From NCBI GenBank assembly GCA_018780435.1, contig JADMJS010000120.1, forward strand, positions 20,048-68,065: 48,018 nt of DNA, written 5' to 3'. The notes under the pieces were generated by a model that was not told the origin of the DNA, searched no databases, and saw only the letters and a program-made list of their open reading frames with translations. This DNA is from Myxococcales bacterium. GTDB taxonomy: Bacteria > Myxococcota_A > UBA9042 > GCA-2863065. Shown piece by piece: positions 35,571 to 43,673 of this stretch; position 1 is the first letter of the stretch; the number at the start of each line of letters is the position of its first letter. A program made the position numbers and the translations under genes.

Positions 35571-37352
35571 TCACTCCTTCCACTGCACCGTCTTCGGGCG
35601 CTTCACCTTCGGCTTCTGAGCGGGTGACAGGGCCGTCACGATCTCGTATCGCGGCCGCGACGCCTCATCGAGCTCGGTGGGCGCGGCCTCGATGACGACG
35701 GCGCTCGGGACGATCGCCGGAGAGAGGACCTCGGCCGGCGCTGGGGCCGAAGGCGCGACCTCCCCGGGAGGTGACCCCGGGGCGACGGCGACGGGAGCTG
35801 ACGCCGGGGCGACGGCGACGGGAGGCGCTTCCGCCGCGACGACGGCGCCACCTGCCACATTCGCGTCCATCGCGACCGATTCCGCGGGCGCAGCGACCAT
35901 AGCGACCGACGGGGCCGCTTCGGCACGTGCGGAGTGAGCCGACGCCGGCTCGGGAAGCGTCGGCGCTTCGGCGCGGGCGGGCGCCGATGCGGGTGCCGGC
36001 ACGGGGACGGTCGCCGGCTCCGGCTGGCCCTCGAGCTGCGAGAAGAGCGCGACGATCCCGGCGCCAACGAGGACCGCGACGCCGACGCTGGCCCAAAGGA
36101 GGCCGTTCCCCGACTTGGGCGGCGGGGCCTTGGCTCGGCGCCGGCCGGTGTCGACGGGGGAGGTGTCCACGGAACGCACGTCGAGGACGCGCGTCGAGTC
36201 GTGTTCATCATCGACGGGCACGGCGAGGGTCGGCATAGCCGCCGTCTTGATGGCCGGCACGGACGCGAGCGAGGACTTCGACCGAAGCCCCGGCGCAGAC
36301 GGGCGAGCGCTCGCGGCGCGAGGCGGCTCAGGAGCGGGCTCGGGCGAGACCATCGCAGACGGAGTCGACGAGGCGGTCGCGACCGCCAACACTCCTTCCG
36401 GTCGCGACGCGGCGCGGAGCCCGGCGCAGGCCGGGAGGAGGCGTTGTAGTTGCTCGACGACCTCCTGTGAGGAGCGTGGACGTTTGTTGCGATCCTTGTG
36501 GAGGAGCCGAAAGACGACCTGACGCAGCCCGTCCGGGACGTTCACGCTCGGGTTCTGCACTTCGAGGGCCGGCGGCTCGTTGTGAATATGCTTCATGACG
36601 AGGGCGATGGGCGTGTCGGCTGTGAAGGGGGTCTTGCCGGTCAAGAGTTCGTAGAGGATGACGCCACAGGAATAGAGGTCGCTACGCCCGTCGAGCTCTT
36701 GCCCCAGCGATTGCTCCGGCGAGATGTAGAGCGGCGTACCGCAGATGAACCCGGTCTGCGTGAGCGTCTCGTAGCTGCCTTCGCCGACCACCTTCGCGAT
36801 ACCGAAGTCGAGCAGCTTGACCGCGTCTTCGCTACCGTCGCCACGGGCCTCCCGCACGACGAAGATGTTGTCGGGCTTGAGGTCGCGGTGAATGATCCCA
36901 AGACGATGCGCCTCGGCTAGCGCCGAACACGCGGACATCACGATGCGCGACGCGCGTTCGGGTGAGAGCGGACCGGCTTGTTTGACCAACTGCCCGAGCG
37001 TGCGCCCGACGAGCAGCTCCATCGACATGAAGAGCAGCCCGTCGGCGGTCTGACCGTAGTCGTAGACACGGATGATGCTCGGGTGGGTGAGCCGACTCGA
37101 GGCGCGCGCCTCCTGCTTGAAGCGGAGCGCTTGGCGTTCGTCGTCCCCGCCCGCGCCGTTCAGGACCTTCAGCGCGACGGTGCGGTTGCCTTTCATGTCT
37201 TCGGCGCGGAAGACGACGCTCATGCCGCCCTTGCCGACGACCGACTCGATTCGATAACGGTCGCCGAAGACACGCCCAATGAGGTCCGCTGGATCGAACG
37301 ACGAACGCCCACCGCTGCGCGGTGCTGCTCCTCCGTTTGGCGCTGCGCTCAT
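35571..37352 (-). CDS. Membrane-anchored Ser/Thr protein kinase (Hanks/PknB type)
   Basis: 593 residues. Kinase domain about 30-300: glycine loop VGKGGMSVVF, Lys62, Glu81, HRDLKPDN (155-162), DFG (182-184), activation-loop GTPLYISPEQS and the HrRD Arg-Asp pair, all intact. A long Pro/Ser/Ala linker leads to one transmembrane helix (about 413-433, LLWASVGVAVLVGAGIVAL) and an extracytoplasmic tail rich in Pro, Ala and Glu with PVAVAP-like repeats. ATG 37352 has GGAGG 8 nt upstream. A typical myxobacterial sensor kinase coupled to the downstream PEGA protein. Confidence 0.93.
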   Translation of the reverse strand: MSAAPNGGAAPRSGGRSSFDPADLIGRVFGDRYRIESVVGKGGMSVVFRAEDMKGNRTVALKVLNGAGGDDERQALRFKQEARASSRLTHPSIIRVYDYGQTADGLLFMSMELLVGRTLGQLVKQAGPLSPERASRIVMSACSALAEAHRLGIIHRDLKPDNIFVVREARGDGSEDAVKLLDFGIAKVVGEGSYETLTQTGFICGTPLYISPEQSLGQELDGRSDLYSCGVILYELLTGKTPFTADTPIALVMKHIHNEPPALEVQNPSVNVPDGLRQVVFRLLHKDRNKRPRSSQEVVEQLQRLLPACAGLRAASRPEGVLAVATASSTPSAMVSPEPAPEPPRAASARPSAPGLRSKSSLASVPAIKTAAMPTLAVPVDDEHDSTRVLDVRSVDTSPVDTGRRRAKAPPPKSGNGLLWASVGVAVLVGAGIVALFSQLEGQPEPATVPVPAPASAPARAEAPTLPEPASAHSARAEAAPSVAMVAAPAESVAMDANVAGGAVVAAEAPPVAVAPASAPVAVAPGSPPGEVAPSAPAPAEVLSPAIVPSAVVIEAAPTELDEASRPRYEIVTALSPAQKPKVKRPKTVQWKE

Positions 37353-37495
37353 GAGACAGCCTCCGGGCGGCGCCCTGCGTGCCGCGGAATCATGGGGGAG
37401 GTCGGGTACCGGAGCGCTGGACGACGGGAGCTTACCGAACGACTTCGGACGTCACGCGCCAGGGCCTCGAGCACGAGCCCGCCCCACGTGGGCGT

Positions 37496-37525
37496 AGTCT
37501 AGCCCGGCCGGTCCCACCTTGTCTA
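37496..37525 (-). promoter_or_regulatory. Candidate sigma-70-like promoter of the kinase operon
   Basis: On the minus strand TAGACA (37525-37520) and TAGACT (37501-37496) are separated by 18 nt, matching 5/6 and 4/6 of TTGACA/TATAAT, about 140 nt upstream of the kinase start. The motif could occur by chance in this 265-bp gap, where I find no other clear element. Confidence 0.3.
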
Positions 37526-37617
37526 ACTGACGGAAGGTCCTGTCCGGTTCACGCGATCTCGCGGGACAGCGCCCGTCGCTCGCGCGCGACTGAGGGATCG
37601 GACGAGTCGCCCCGGGT

Positions 37618-38421
37618 TCATTCGCCCTTGAAGTCGGCGGCTCGCTTGTCGAGGAACGCGCCCATGCCCTCACGCAGGTCGCGGGACGCGAAGAGCTCGC
37701 TGAAGGCGAGGGACTCGAGCTCGAGCGCCGTGCCGAGCTCGAGGTTGTAGCCACGCTGGATGACGCGCTTGGCGCTCGCGATGGCCAGCGGGCCCTTCTT
37801 GGCGATGTTGTCGACGATGGCGAGACAGCGCGGAAGCAGCGCGTCGGGCTCGACGACCTCGGCGGCGAGCTGATGACGGTGGGCCCACTCCGCGTCGAAG
37901 ATGTCGCCCGTGAAGATCATGTAGCGAGCCAGGTTCTTGCCGACGAGCCGCGACAGGCGCTGGGTCCCGCCGAAGCCCGGGATGACGCCGAGGTTCACCT
38001 CGGGCTGGCCGAACTTGGCGCGGCTCGACGCGATGATGACATCGCAGGCCAGCGCGAGCTCGCAGCCACCACCGAGCGCAAAGCCGTTGACCGCGGCGAT
38101 CACCGGGCGCGGGACCGTCTCGATCTTCCGGAGGGTTCTACCGCCCACGTCACTGAAGGCGTGCGCTTCGAGCGGCCCGAGCTTCGAGAGGTGTTCGATG
38201 TCGGCGCCTGCGACGAAGGCGCGCCCCTCCCCGGTCAAGACGATGCCCCGAACGTCGGGATCGGTCCCCCACCGGTCGAAGGCGTCGTAGAGCTCGGTGA
38301 GCGTACGAATATCGAGCGCGTTCAACACCTTCGGGCGTGCGACCGTAATGACCGCGGCGTTGCCGATGCGCTCGACGCGGATGTTCTCGTACGACTTCGG
38401 GGTGGCGGTCTGCTGGTCCAT
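37618..38421 (-). CDS. Enoyl-CoA hydratase/isomerase (crotonase family)
   Basis: 267 residues, normal for crotonases. Oxyanion-hole regions AFVAGADIEHL and NGFALGGGCELALACDV are clear, as is VNLGVIPGFGGTQRL, with Glu near position 130-145. It hydrates or isomerises enoyl-CoA, as in fatty-acid beta-oxidation. ATG 38421 start; stop at the beginning of a gap with the candidate kinase promoter. It is divergent from the amidase gene across a region with a large hairpin. Confidence 0.92.
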   Translation of the reverse strand: MDQQTATPKSYENIRVERIGNAAVITVARPKVLNALDIRTLTELYDAFDRWGTDPDVRGIVLTGEGRAFVAGADIEHLSKLGPLEAHAFSDVGGRTLRKIETVPRPVIAAVNGFALGGGCELALACDVIIASSRAKFGQPEVNLGVIPGFGGTQRLSRLVGKNLARYMIFTGDIFDAEWAHRHQLAAEVVEPDALLPRCLAIVDNIAKKGPLAIASAKRVIQRGYNLELGTALELESLAFSELFASRDLREGMGAFLDKRAADFKGE

Positions 38422-38454
38422 GACGTCGTGTCCTGTGCCTTTTCGGGTCGGAAG

Positions 38455-38510
38455 GTCGCGCGCACGCGGCGCCGCTCCGGCGCAGGAGCGGGGCCCGCGT
38501 GTCGCGCGAC
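38455..38510. repeat. Long imperfect hairpin in the divergent ECH/amidase intergenic region
   Basis: GTCGCGCGCACGCGG (38455-38469) pairs with 38495-38510, with one bulged T at 38502. Inside it, CCGCTCC (38472-38478) / GGAGCGG (38485-38491) makes a second 7-bp stem with a 6-nt loop. The enclosing region (38422-38579) is the upstream region of both genes, so an operator, an attenuator or a cruciform is possible. Confidence 0.55.
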
Positions 38511-38579
38511 GTGCCGTCTACCACAACAATCCACAGGCGAAAACTTGCAAGCCTCGCTGGGGGGTCGTAGCGCAATGCC

Positions 38580-39392
38580 ATGAACACCGCGTCTTACCTC
38601 GCCGCTGTCGTCGCCTTGGTGTCCGTCGTCGGAGCCCCGATGGACGGGTTCGCCAAGACCAAGCTGAAGCAGATTAGGCACATCGTGCTCGACCCCGGCC
38701 ACGGCGGGACCAACCCCGGGGCCCCCAGCGTGACCGGGGTCTACGAGAAGTACATCACCCTCCCCATTGCGCTCGAGATCGAGCGGCAGCTACGCGACGC
38801 GACTGATGTGAACGTCACCCTCACGCGCCGGGGCGACACCAGCATCGGGCTCCGCGAGCGGACACGCCTCGCCAATGAAGCCGGGGGAGATCTCCTCATC
38901 TCGATTCACTGCAATTCGAGCGAGAACCCCGAAGCGAACGGCCTCGAAGTGTACTTCCTGGACCCTGACGCGGCGGTGACCGAGTTCGAGTCCCTGGTGG
39001 AACGAGAGGAACGGGGCGAAGCCGACGCCCACGCGCCCAGCGCCCAGCCGCCGACGACGCCGGAGCCGAAGTCCGAGGGCGAGAAGGCGCCGCTGTCCAT
39101 CGATCAGGTCCTGCTCGACGCGTCGTTCTACAAGTCCCACGAACGCTCCGAAATCTTGGCCGGGACGCTCCTCGACACCATCCATAAGGTCGCCAAGATC
39201 CCACGACGGAAGGTGAGGCAGGCCGCCTTCGCCGTCCTGAAAGAGGCCCGAATGCCCGCCGTCGTGCTCGAGGTCGGCTACTTGTCCCACGCCTCCGAAG
39301 GCAAGAAGCTCATCGACCCGAAGTATCAAGAGATCATCGCCCGAGGCGTCGTCAAGGCGCTCATTGCCTACGACAAGACCGTCCCGCGCTAG
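38580..39392 (+). CDS. N-acetylmuramoyl-L-alanine amidase (Amidase_3)
   Basis: 270 residues. Signal peptide 1-25 (YLAAVVALVSVVGAPMDGFA). Zn amidase motifs: DPGHGG (His41), VYEK (Glu56), SIHCNS (His110) and the catalytic Glu231 in VVLEVGYLSH. The family (AmiC/CwlD) cleaves the MurNAc-L-Ala bond of peptidoglycan in the periplasm. A charged, Pro/Glu-rich insertion (about 135-172) sits between the domain halves; AmiC family members carry an autoinhibitory helix here, so regulation by a partner is plausible. Followed 142 nt later by the Cys-repeat protein. Confidence 0.93.
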   Translation: MNTASYLAAVVALVSVVGAPMDGFAKTKLKQIRHIVLDPGHGGTNPGAPSVTGVYEKYITLPIALEIERQLRDATDVNVTLTRRGDTSIGLRERTRLANEAGGDLLISIHCNSSENPEANGLEVYFLDPDAAVTEFESLVEREERGEADAHAPSAQPPTTPEPKSEGEKAPLSIDQVLLDASFYKSHERSEILAGTLLDTIHKVAKIPRRKVRQAAFAVLKEARMPAVVLEVGYLSHASEGKKLIDPKYQEIIARGVVKALIAYDKTVPR

Positions 39393-39534
39393 CGCTCTCA
39401 AATCCACTGCCCCCCGCGAAACTCCTCGTAACGACGTCCCGAAGGAGGTGACGAGCCGGTCACCGGCCATGGGGAACACCATCGGAGGTGCGCCGCCCGT
39501 CTGCGGGCCCGCCTCCACACGAGGAGGGGCAGAC

Positions 39535-41121
39535 ATGCGACACCACGACACCACCGTAACGGCCATCGGGTTCGGACGGCTCATCTCGGGCGCTTTGACG
39601 ACGCTCCGCACCGGCGCGACCTCCGCGGCCCTCCTGGCCGCCATCGGTTGCGCGAGCGGGGGACAGCCGGACGGCGAAGCCATCGATCGACAAGGCGAAT
39701 CCGAGCTCGGTCTCGAGCTCCAATGCACCTCCGCGCTCGCCCCGGCCACCGCCGAGAGCGGGGGCTGCGAGTCCGTCGACGCGTTCAAGGCGCGAGCGAC
39801 GGCGCTCTGCGACGGACAAGGCCAGTCCCTAGGCAGCATCGGCTACGCCGGGAAGTGCGACGGCGGCTGGCAGAAGGCGCAATACTCCTGCTGCGGTCAG
39901 GTCGAAGTCGCACCGCCGCCATCGCTCGACTGCGCCGTCCAGATCGTCGGTTCGGGGGACTGCCGTAGCGACGCCGAGCTGAAGACGCTCGCCAAGGTCA
40001 CCTGTGGTGGCCCGGAAAATGTCACCGACATCGCTTGGGGGGGCGCGTGTACCGGCGGCCATCAGTACGCGAAAGTCACGTGCTGTACCGCTCCCGGATC
40101 CGAGGAGGGCCAGGGACCAGCCCCCGAAGACAACGCTCCGTGCGCCGTTCGAAACGTGAACGTCGAAGGCGCCTGCGCCGACCCGGCCGCGCTCGAAGAC
40201 CTCGCTGACGCCGCCTGCGACGGCCTCGGCCGCTCCGCCTCTGGCTTCACGCTCGGCGCCTCCTGCGGCGCCGGCACCTACGACGCGGCCACGGTGACCT
40301 GCTGCGATGCGCCCTCGTCTGAAGAGCCGAACACGGGGAGTGACGTGGCCAACACGTGCGCGGCGGGGTTGCTCGGCGGCGCCGATGCATGCAAGTCGAC
40401 GTTCGATTGGCACCAGGCCGCCGCCGCCCGATGTGCGGCACAAGACCTCGTGCTCTCGAAGTTCGACGCCTACGATACCTGTGGCCCGAACCGGACCTCC
40501 TTCGCCTCGTTCACCTGTTGCCCGACCTTCCCCGATGGTGAGCTGTGCAAGTCCATCGAGATCGGCGGCGAGGACTACTGCGCTCCGGACAGCATCTGGC
40601 AAGCCGCGGCGAAGGGCTCCTGCAACGCCATCGGCCGCGACCTGCAGTCGGTCGGAGTGAACACCCCGTGTGGTGACGGCTATTGGCGCGCCGCGTCGGT
40701 CGCCTGTTGCGGCACGGAGGCCTCGCCGCCGCCCGCGGTGGAGCCGAAGAAGCCCGCGTACAAGGACACCTGCCTTGAGACCAAGCTGACGTCCGCCTTC
40801 TGCACGGACGATGACGAATGGCAGGAGAAGGCGCAGTCCTTCTGCACGGCCCGGCGCGCCTACGCCGACCGGGTGATCATCTCCTCGTCGTGTGCGACGG
40901 GCGGATCCATCAGCGCGACCGTGACGTGTTGTGGTGGAGCCCCGGCGCCGAAGTGCGAGCGCCGCAGCCTCGACTGGAAGGATCTCTGCGTGAGCGACCT
41001 CGACGCCCAAGCCGTCGCCAAGACGGTCTGCCGAAAGGCCCACCGAGCGCGCGTCGTCGGTCTCGCCGCCGGGGCCTGCTCTCAAGGTGGGCGCAAGGTC
41101 GACTTCGAGTGCTGTGACTGA
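39535..41121 (+). CDS. Probable lipoprotein with seven six-cysteine repeats
   Basis: 528 residues. A hydrophobic N-terminal segment (about 11-38) ends in LLAAIGC, so Cys39 may be lipidated. After a short linker there are seven tandem units (64-120, 133-184, 203-257, 275-329, 338-392, 413-466, 474-527). Each has six Cys with nearly fixed spacing: C-(9 to 13)-C-13-C-(14 or 15)-C-(10 or 11)-CC. Short Pro/Glu/Gly linkers separate the units, and each ends CC followed by G, T, D or P. I do not know a family with this pattern; three disulfides per unit and an extracellular role are likely. Start ATG 39535 has GAGGAGG 7 nt upstream. The amidase lies just before it. Confidence 0.85.
   Translation: MRHHDTTVTAIGFGRLISGALTTLRTGATSAALLAAIGCASGGQPDGEAIDRQGESELGLELQCTSALAPATAESGGCESVDAFKARATALCDGQGQSLGSIGYAGKCDGGWQKAQYSCCGQVEVAPPPSLDCAVQIVGSGDCRSDAELKTLAKVTCGGPENVTDIAWGGACTGGHQYAKVTCCTAPGSEEGQGPAPEDNAPCAVRNVNVEGACADPAALEDLADAACDGLGRSASGFTLGASCGAGTYDAATVTCCDAPSSEEPNTGSDVANTCAAGLLGGADACKSTFDWHQAAAARCAAQDLVLSKFDAYDTCGPNRTSFASFTCCPTFPDGELCKSIEIGGEDYCAPDSIWQAAAKGSCNAIGRDLQSVGVNTPCGDGYWRAASVACCGTEASPPPAVEPKKPAYKDTCLETKLTSAFCTDDDEWQEKAQSFCTARRAYADRVIISSSCATGGSISATVTCCGGAPAPKCERRSLDWKDLCVSDLDAQAVAKTVCRKAHRARVVGLAAGACSQGGRKVDFECCD
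39724..41115 (+). repeat. Coding tandem repeat: seven CC-ended six-Cys units
   Basis: Seven units of roughly 160-180 bp, each ending in a TGCTGC/TGCTGT/TGTTGC-type Cys-Cys pair. The spacing of Cys codons 2 and 3 is exactly 14 codons in all seven units. Confidence 0.8.
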
Positions 41122-41133
41122 CGACACGGTGAC

Positions 41134-41159
41134 CGGGCGGGGGCCAGGGTGGCCGCCCG
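41134..41159. terminator. Hairpin between convergent genes
   Basis: CGGGCGG (41134-41140) / CCGCCCG (41153-41159) around a 12-nt loop, in the 50-nt gap between two facing stops. Confidence 0.4.
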
Positions 41160-41171
41160 CTCGGTGGCGCG

Positions 41172-42020
41172 TCAGTCGACCGTGCCCCACGCCGTGATGA
41201 GCGCATCGACCAGCGCGACCTCCGTCGCCCGATGCGTCTGCCCCGCGCCGATGATCTCCTTCGGCACCACTTGTTCCGCGACGACGGGCAGGGTCTCCAG
41301 CATCGCGAGGCCGACGAGCCCCAGGAGCATGAGGTCGGGCGTGTCGTCCTCACCACGAAGCTCGGACGCGTCACGCGCCTGCTGATGGAAGAGCGACACG
41401 TCCCGCCCGACGATCGCGGCGAGCGCGGCACATCCCGACAAGAAGCGCCGCCCCCCGCGAACGGGGACCACGGACTCGGGGACGACGTCGAGGAACTTCT
41501 CGAGCTTCTTCAGGAGCGCCCTCGCGCTGCTCTTGTCACCCGCCGCGAGGAGCCCGAAGGCGCCCGCGTAGGTGGCGACCGCGAGGCCCGTCAGGTCCGC
41601 GGGTGTCTCGACGGCGCCGTTGCGGAACGCCGATGACATCGACCGGACTTCATTGACGATCTCACTCGCCGCCGTGCGCGCGTAATAGGAGAGGAGCGGG
41701 AGGCCGAAGAGCGGCCCGCCCTTCTCGACCAGCCGCGGTTCAGGCTCGCAGAGGAGGAGGTGGAGGGGGTCGAGGCGGCGTGTCCGAACGCGCTCGACCG
41801 GCGTCTTGATGAGGCGCGAGCCACCTTGCGACATCACGGCGCGCGCGGCCGCCCCGAGGTCCACCCGGGCGGACGCGGCGTCACCGAGCGCGAAGTGGGC
41901 CCCTGCCCGCTTTGTATAGGGTTCGACGAGGCGTGGGTCGTCGGCGGCTGGCGTGAGGAGGATCTGCTCCGTCGTCTCTCGGACGACGATAGGCGCGATG
42001 GCAGGATCGAGGACGGGCAC
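41172..42020 (-). CDS. Protein of unknown function, helical, last gene of the PAAR operon
   Basis: 282 residues from GTG 42020, 7 nt after the PAAR stop; the frame is open to 42101 but that overlaps PAAR. Helix-rich with TPR-like stretches (YTKRAGAHFALGDAASARVDLGAAARA; SARALLKKLEKFLDVVPES), no signal peptide or membrane helix. Its place after a PAAR protein suggests an adaptor, chaperone or immunity protein, but there is no domain evidence. Ribosome site weak. Confidence 0.65.
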   Translation of the reverse strand: MPVLDPAIAPIVVRETTEQILLTPAADDPRLVEPYTKRAGAHFALGDAASARVDLGAAARAVMSQGGSRLIKTPVERVRTRRLDPLHLLLCEPEPRLVEKGGPLFGLPLLSYYARTAASEIVNEVRSMSSAFRNGAVETPADLTGLAVATYAGAFGLLAAGDKSSARALLKKLEKFLDVVPESVVPVRGGRRFLSGCAALAAIVGRDVSLFHQQARDASELRGEDDTPDLMLLGLVGLAMLETLPVVAEQVVPKEIIGAGQTHRATEVALVDALITAWGTVD

Positions 42021-42027
42021 GGACTCG

Positions 42028-42351
42028 TCAGCCGCCCGAGTACACGTTGGGGCTGGCCTCCACCATCTTGCCGACACCACCACAATGTTGGTCGGCGTCA
42101 TTCAAGCGATGCGCGCCTTTCCCATTGATGATGACGGTCCCGGAGCCCTTGATCGCCTTCCAGGTGTTGGGCCCACAACAGGACGAGTGAATGCCAGGAT
42201 CGTCCACCCGCAGCGCGGGTTTGCCGTTGATCTTCACGTTCGGGGAGCCGGCCGTCGCGGGCCCGATGCACGAATGTGCGCAGGCGGGACAGCCATGACC
42301 GTCCGAAGGGACTTGCGACTTGTCGCCGAGTCGTGAGTTGGCCTGGCCCAT
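42028..42351 (-). CDS. PAAR-domain protein (spike tip type)
   Basis: 107 residues. MGQANSRLGDKSQ, then CPACAHSCIGPATAGSPNV, INGKPALRVDDPGIHSSCCG and VIINGKGAHRLNDADQHCG show the PAAR repeat (Gly/Pro/Ala-rich turns, His and Cys as metal ligands). PAAR proteins sharpen the VgrG/spike tip of type VI and related contractile systems, or carry effectors. This one has no toxin extension. ATG 42351 has GGAGG 9 nt upstream. No VgrG, Hcp or sheath gene is in the window, so it is an orphan here. Confidence 0.85.
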   Translation of the reverse strand: MGQANSRLGDKSQVPSDGHGCPACAHSCIGPATAGSPNVKINGKPALRVDDPGIHSSCCGPNTWKAIKGSGTVIINGKGAHRLNDADQHCGGVGKMVEASPNVYSGG

Positions 42352-42440
42352 GGTGATGCCCTCCTCGTCCGGCTGATGACGCGCGGTGTCCGCTTCACGG
42401 TACACTCGGCGCTTTCGATGTCAAACCTCGTGAAGTTCCG

Positions 42441-42761
42441 TCACGACGCGGCCGCGGCGAGGAAACGCCGCTGCAGGTGGACACGCACCGCCGCCCAGAA
42501 GAAGACGGCGCTCCCGAGGGTCATCGCGCCCGTTCGCCAATGGCCGTCTAGGCCCGTCGCCGCCCACGCCATCACCGAGACGGCGCCGATGAAGAGCTGC
42601 CCCGTCTTCGCGCCATAGGTCTTGGCGGCGTCGTTCACCACGGCAAGGTGGCCGAGGGAACAGCGCACCTCGCGCGGCGTCCCGGCCGCCCCTCTCGGCT
42701 GGAGGAGCGCGCGCCCATGGCAGGTCGGGCACGGGAGCGATGGCGGCGCCTGGGTCGTCAT
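42441..42761 (-). CDS. Small zinc-ribbon membrane protein
   Basis: 106 residues. LPCPTCHG (Cys11, Cys14) and VRCSLGH (Cys, His about 33-37) look like a one-half zinc ribbon; two hydrophobic helices follow (about 58-73, FIGAVSVMAWAATG; about 80-95, AMTLGSAVFFWAAVRV). ATG 42761 overlaps the SurA-N-like gene stop by 4 nt (ATGA). Function unknown. Confidence 0.72.
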   Translation of the reverse strand: MTTQAPPSLPCPTCHGRALLQPRGAAGTPREVRCSLGHLAVVNDAAKTYGAKTGQLFIGAVSVMAWAATGLDGHWRTGAMTLGSAVFFWAAVRVHLQRRFLAAAAS

Positions 42762-43639
42762 GGCGCCTGTCGTGCCGGTGGCGCCACGCCCGGGTCCGGC
42801 AGCACGTCTTTCACGATCTCGATGCGCGCGACCGCCGCGATGCCGCGGAGGTAGTCGTCTTTGGCGCGCTGTCGATGGGACGCACAGAGCTCCGCTTCCA
42901 CTTCGCGCCGCACGCCCGGGTCGTCGAGCCCGCGGTTCTGGGCTGCCCGACCCCCCACGACGACGCGAAGTCGGGCGCCGTAGAGGCCGGTCTCCACAAA
43001 GCCGAGCCCCTGGGGACTCGCGGCCAGCGCGCGGCGCTCGGGGTCGCGGTCGTCCATTTCGAAGGTGCGTTCGACCACCGCGAGTGGATGGCTCACCTGC
43101 ACGGCTTGAAGGATAGCGAGCTCGTCGACGGAGCGGACCTCGGCGGCGATAGGTGCCCAGCTCTGCTCGGCGAGCGCGTGGGCGCGGCGCCGGCAGTCGA
43201 GCTCGTCCGGATCGCCCGGGCTGCCGCAAACGTAGAGCAGGTCCTGCACCGTGACGAGCGGGCCGTGGACCCATCGAGGCTTCATGCGGGCGTACTGCTG
43301 CGCGAGCGCGCCTTCGGGGAAGCCGTTACACACGGTCTCGGTGGCGAAGAAGCCGTCGAGGAAGGCGTCGGCGCGTCGGTCGGGATCACTCGGGAGCCCC
43401 GCCTCCATCTTCAGGGCGCGGGCCTCTTGAAGCAGCAGGGCGCGACGCACGAGGCGCTCGACCCCGCGGCCAGGGCCGTCACGGCCGCCCGCCAAGAGGA
43501 CCTCCGAGCGGGTGAACGCCGCGTGGTTGACCCGCAGCGCGATCGGATCGGCGCCCGACGGCGTCAACGGGCCGTCCGTCGCCATCGCCGTAACTGCGCT
43601 CGTCGCCAGCCCAAGGGTCAGGAGAAAACGGGGGGTCAC
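42758..43639 (-). CDS. Exported SurA-N-like protein, possible PpiC-type chaperone without PPIase
   Basis: 293 residues. Signal peptide 1-21 (FLLTLGLATSAVTAMA). ALRVNHAAFTRSEVLLAGG and VERLVRRALLLQEARALKM resemble the SurA/PrsA N-terminal substrate-binding helices. A PPIase (rotamase) domain is not evident after about residue 110; the C-terminal part (RREVEAELCASHRQRAKDDYL) resembles the closing helix of SurA. It may be a periplasmic chaperone. It sits upstream of the zinc-ribbon and PAAR genes in the same operon. Confidence 0.65.
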   Translation of the reverse strand: MTPRFLLTLGLATSAVTAMATDGPLTPSGADPIALRVNHAAFTRSEVLLAGGRDGPGRGVERLVRRALLLQEARALKMEAGLPSDPDRRADAFLDGFFATETVCNGFPEGALAQQYARMKPRWVHGPLVTVQDLLYVCGSPGDPDELDCRRRAHALAEQSWAPIAAEVRSVDELAILQAVQVSHPLAVVERTFEMDDRDPERRALAASPQGLGFVETGLYGARLRVVVGGRAAQNRGLDDPGVRREVEAELCASHRQRAKDDYLRGIAAVARIEIVKDVLPDPGVAPPARQAP

Positions 43640-43673
43640 GTGGTCCGTCGGGAGCGGTCGAGGTCCGGTGCGC

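Noticed and set aside
39829..41190. 453-residue minus-strand frame opposite the Cys-repeat gene
   Set aside because: The plus strand has the repeated Cys units with a ribosome site and lipobox; the antisense translation is unrelated and unconserved.
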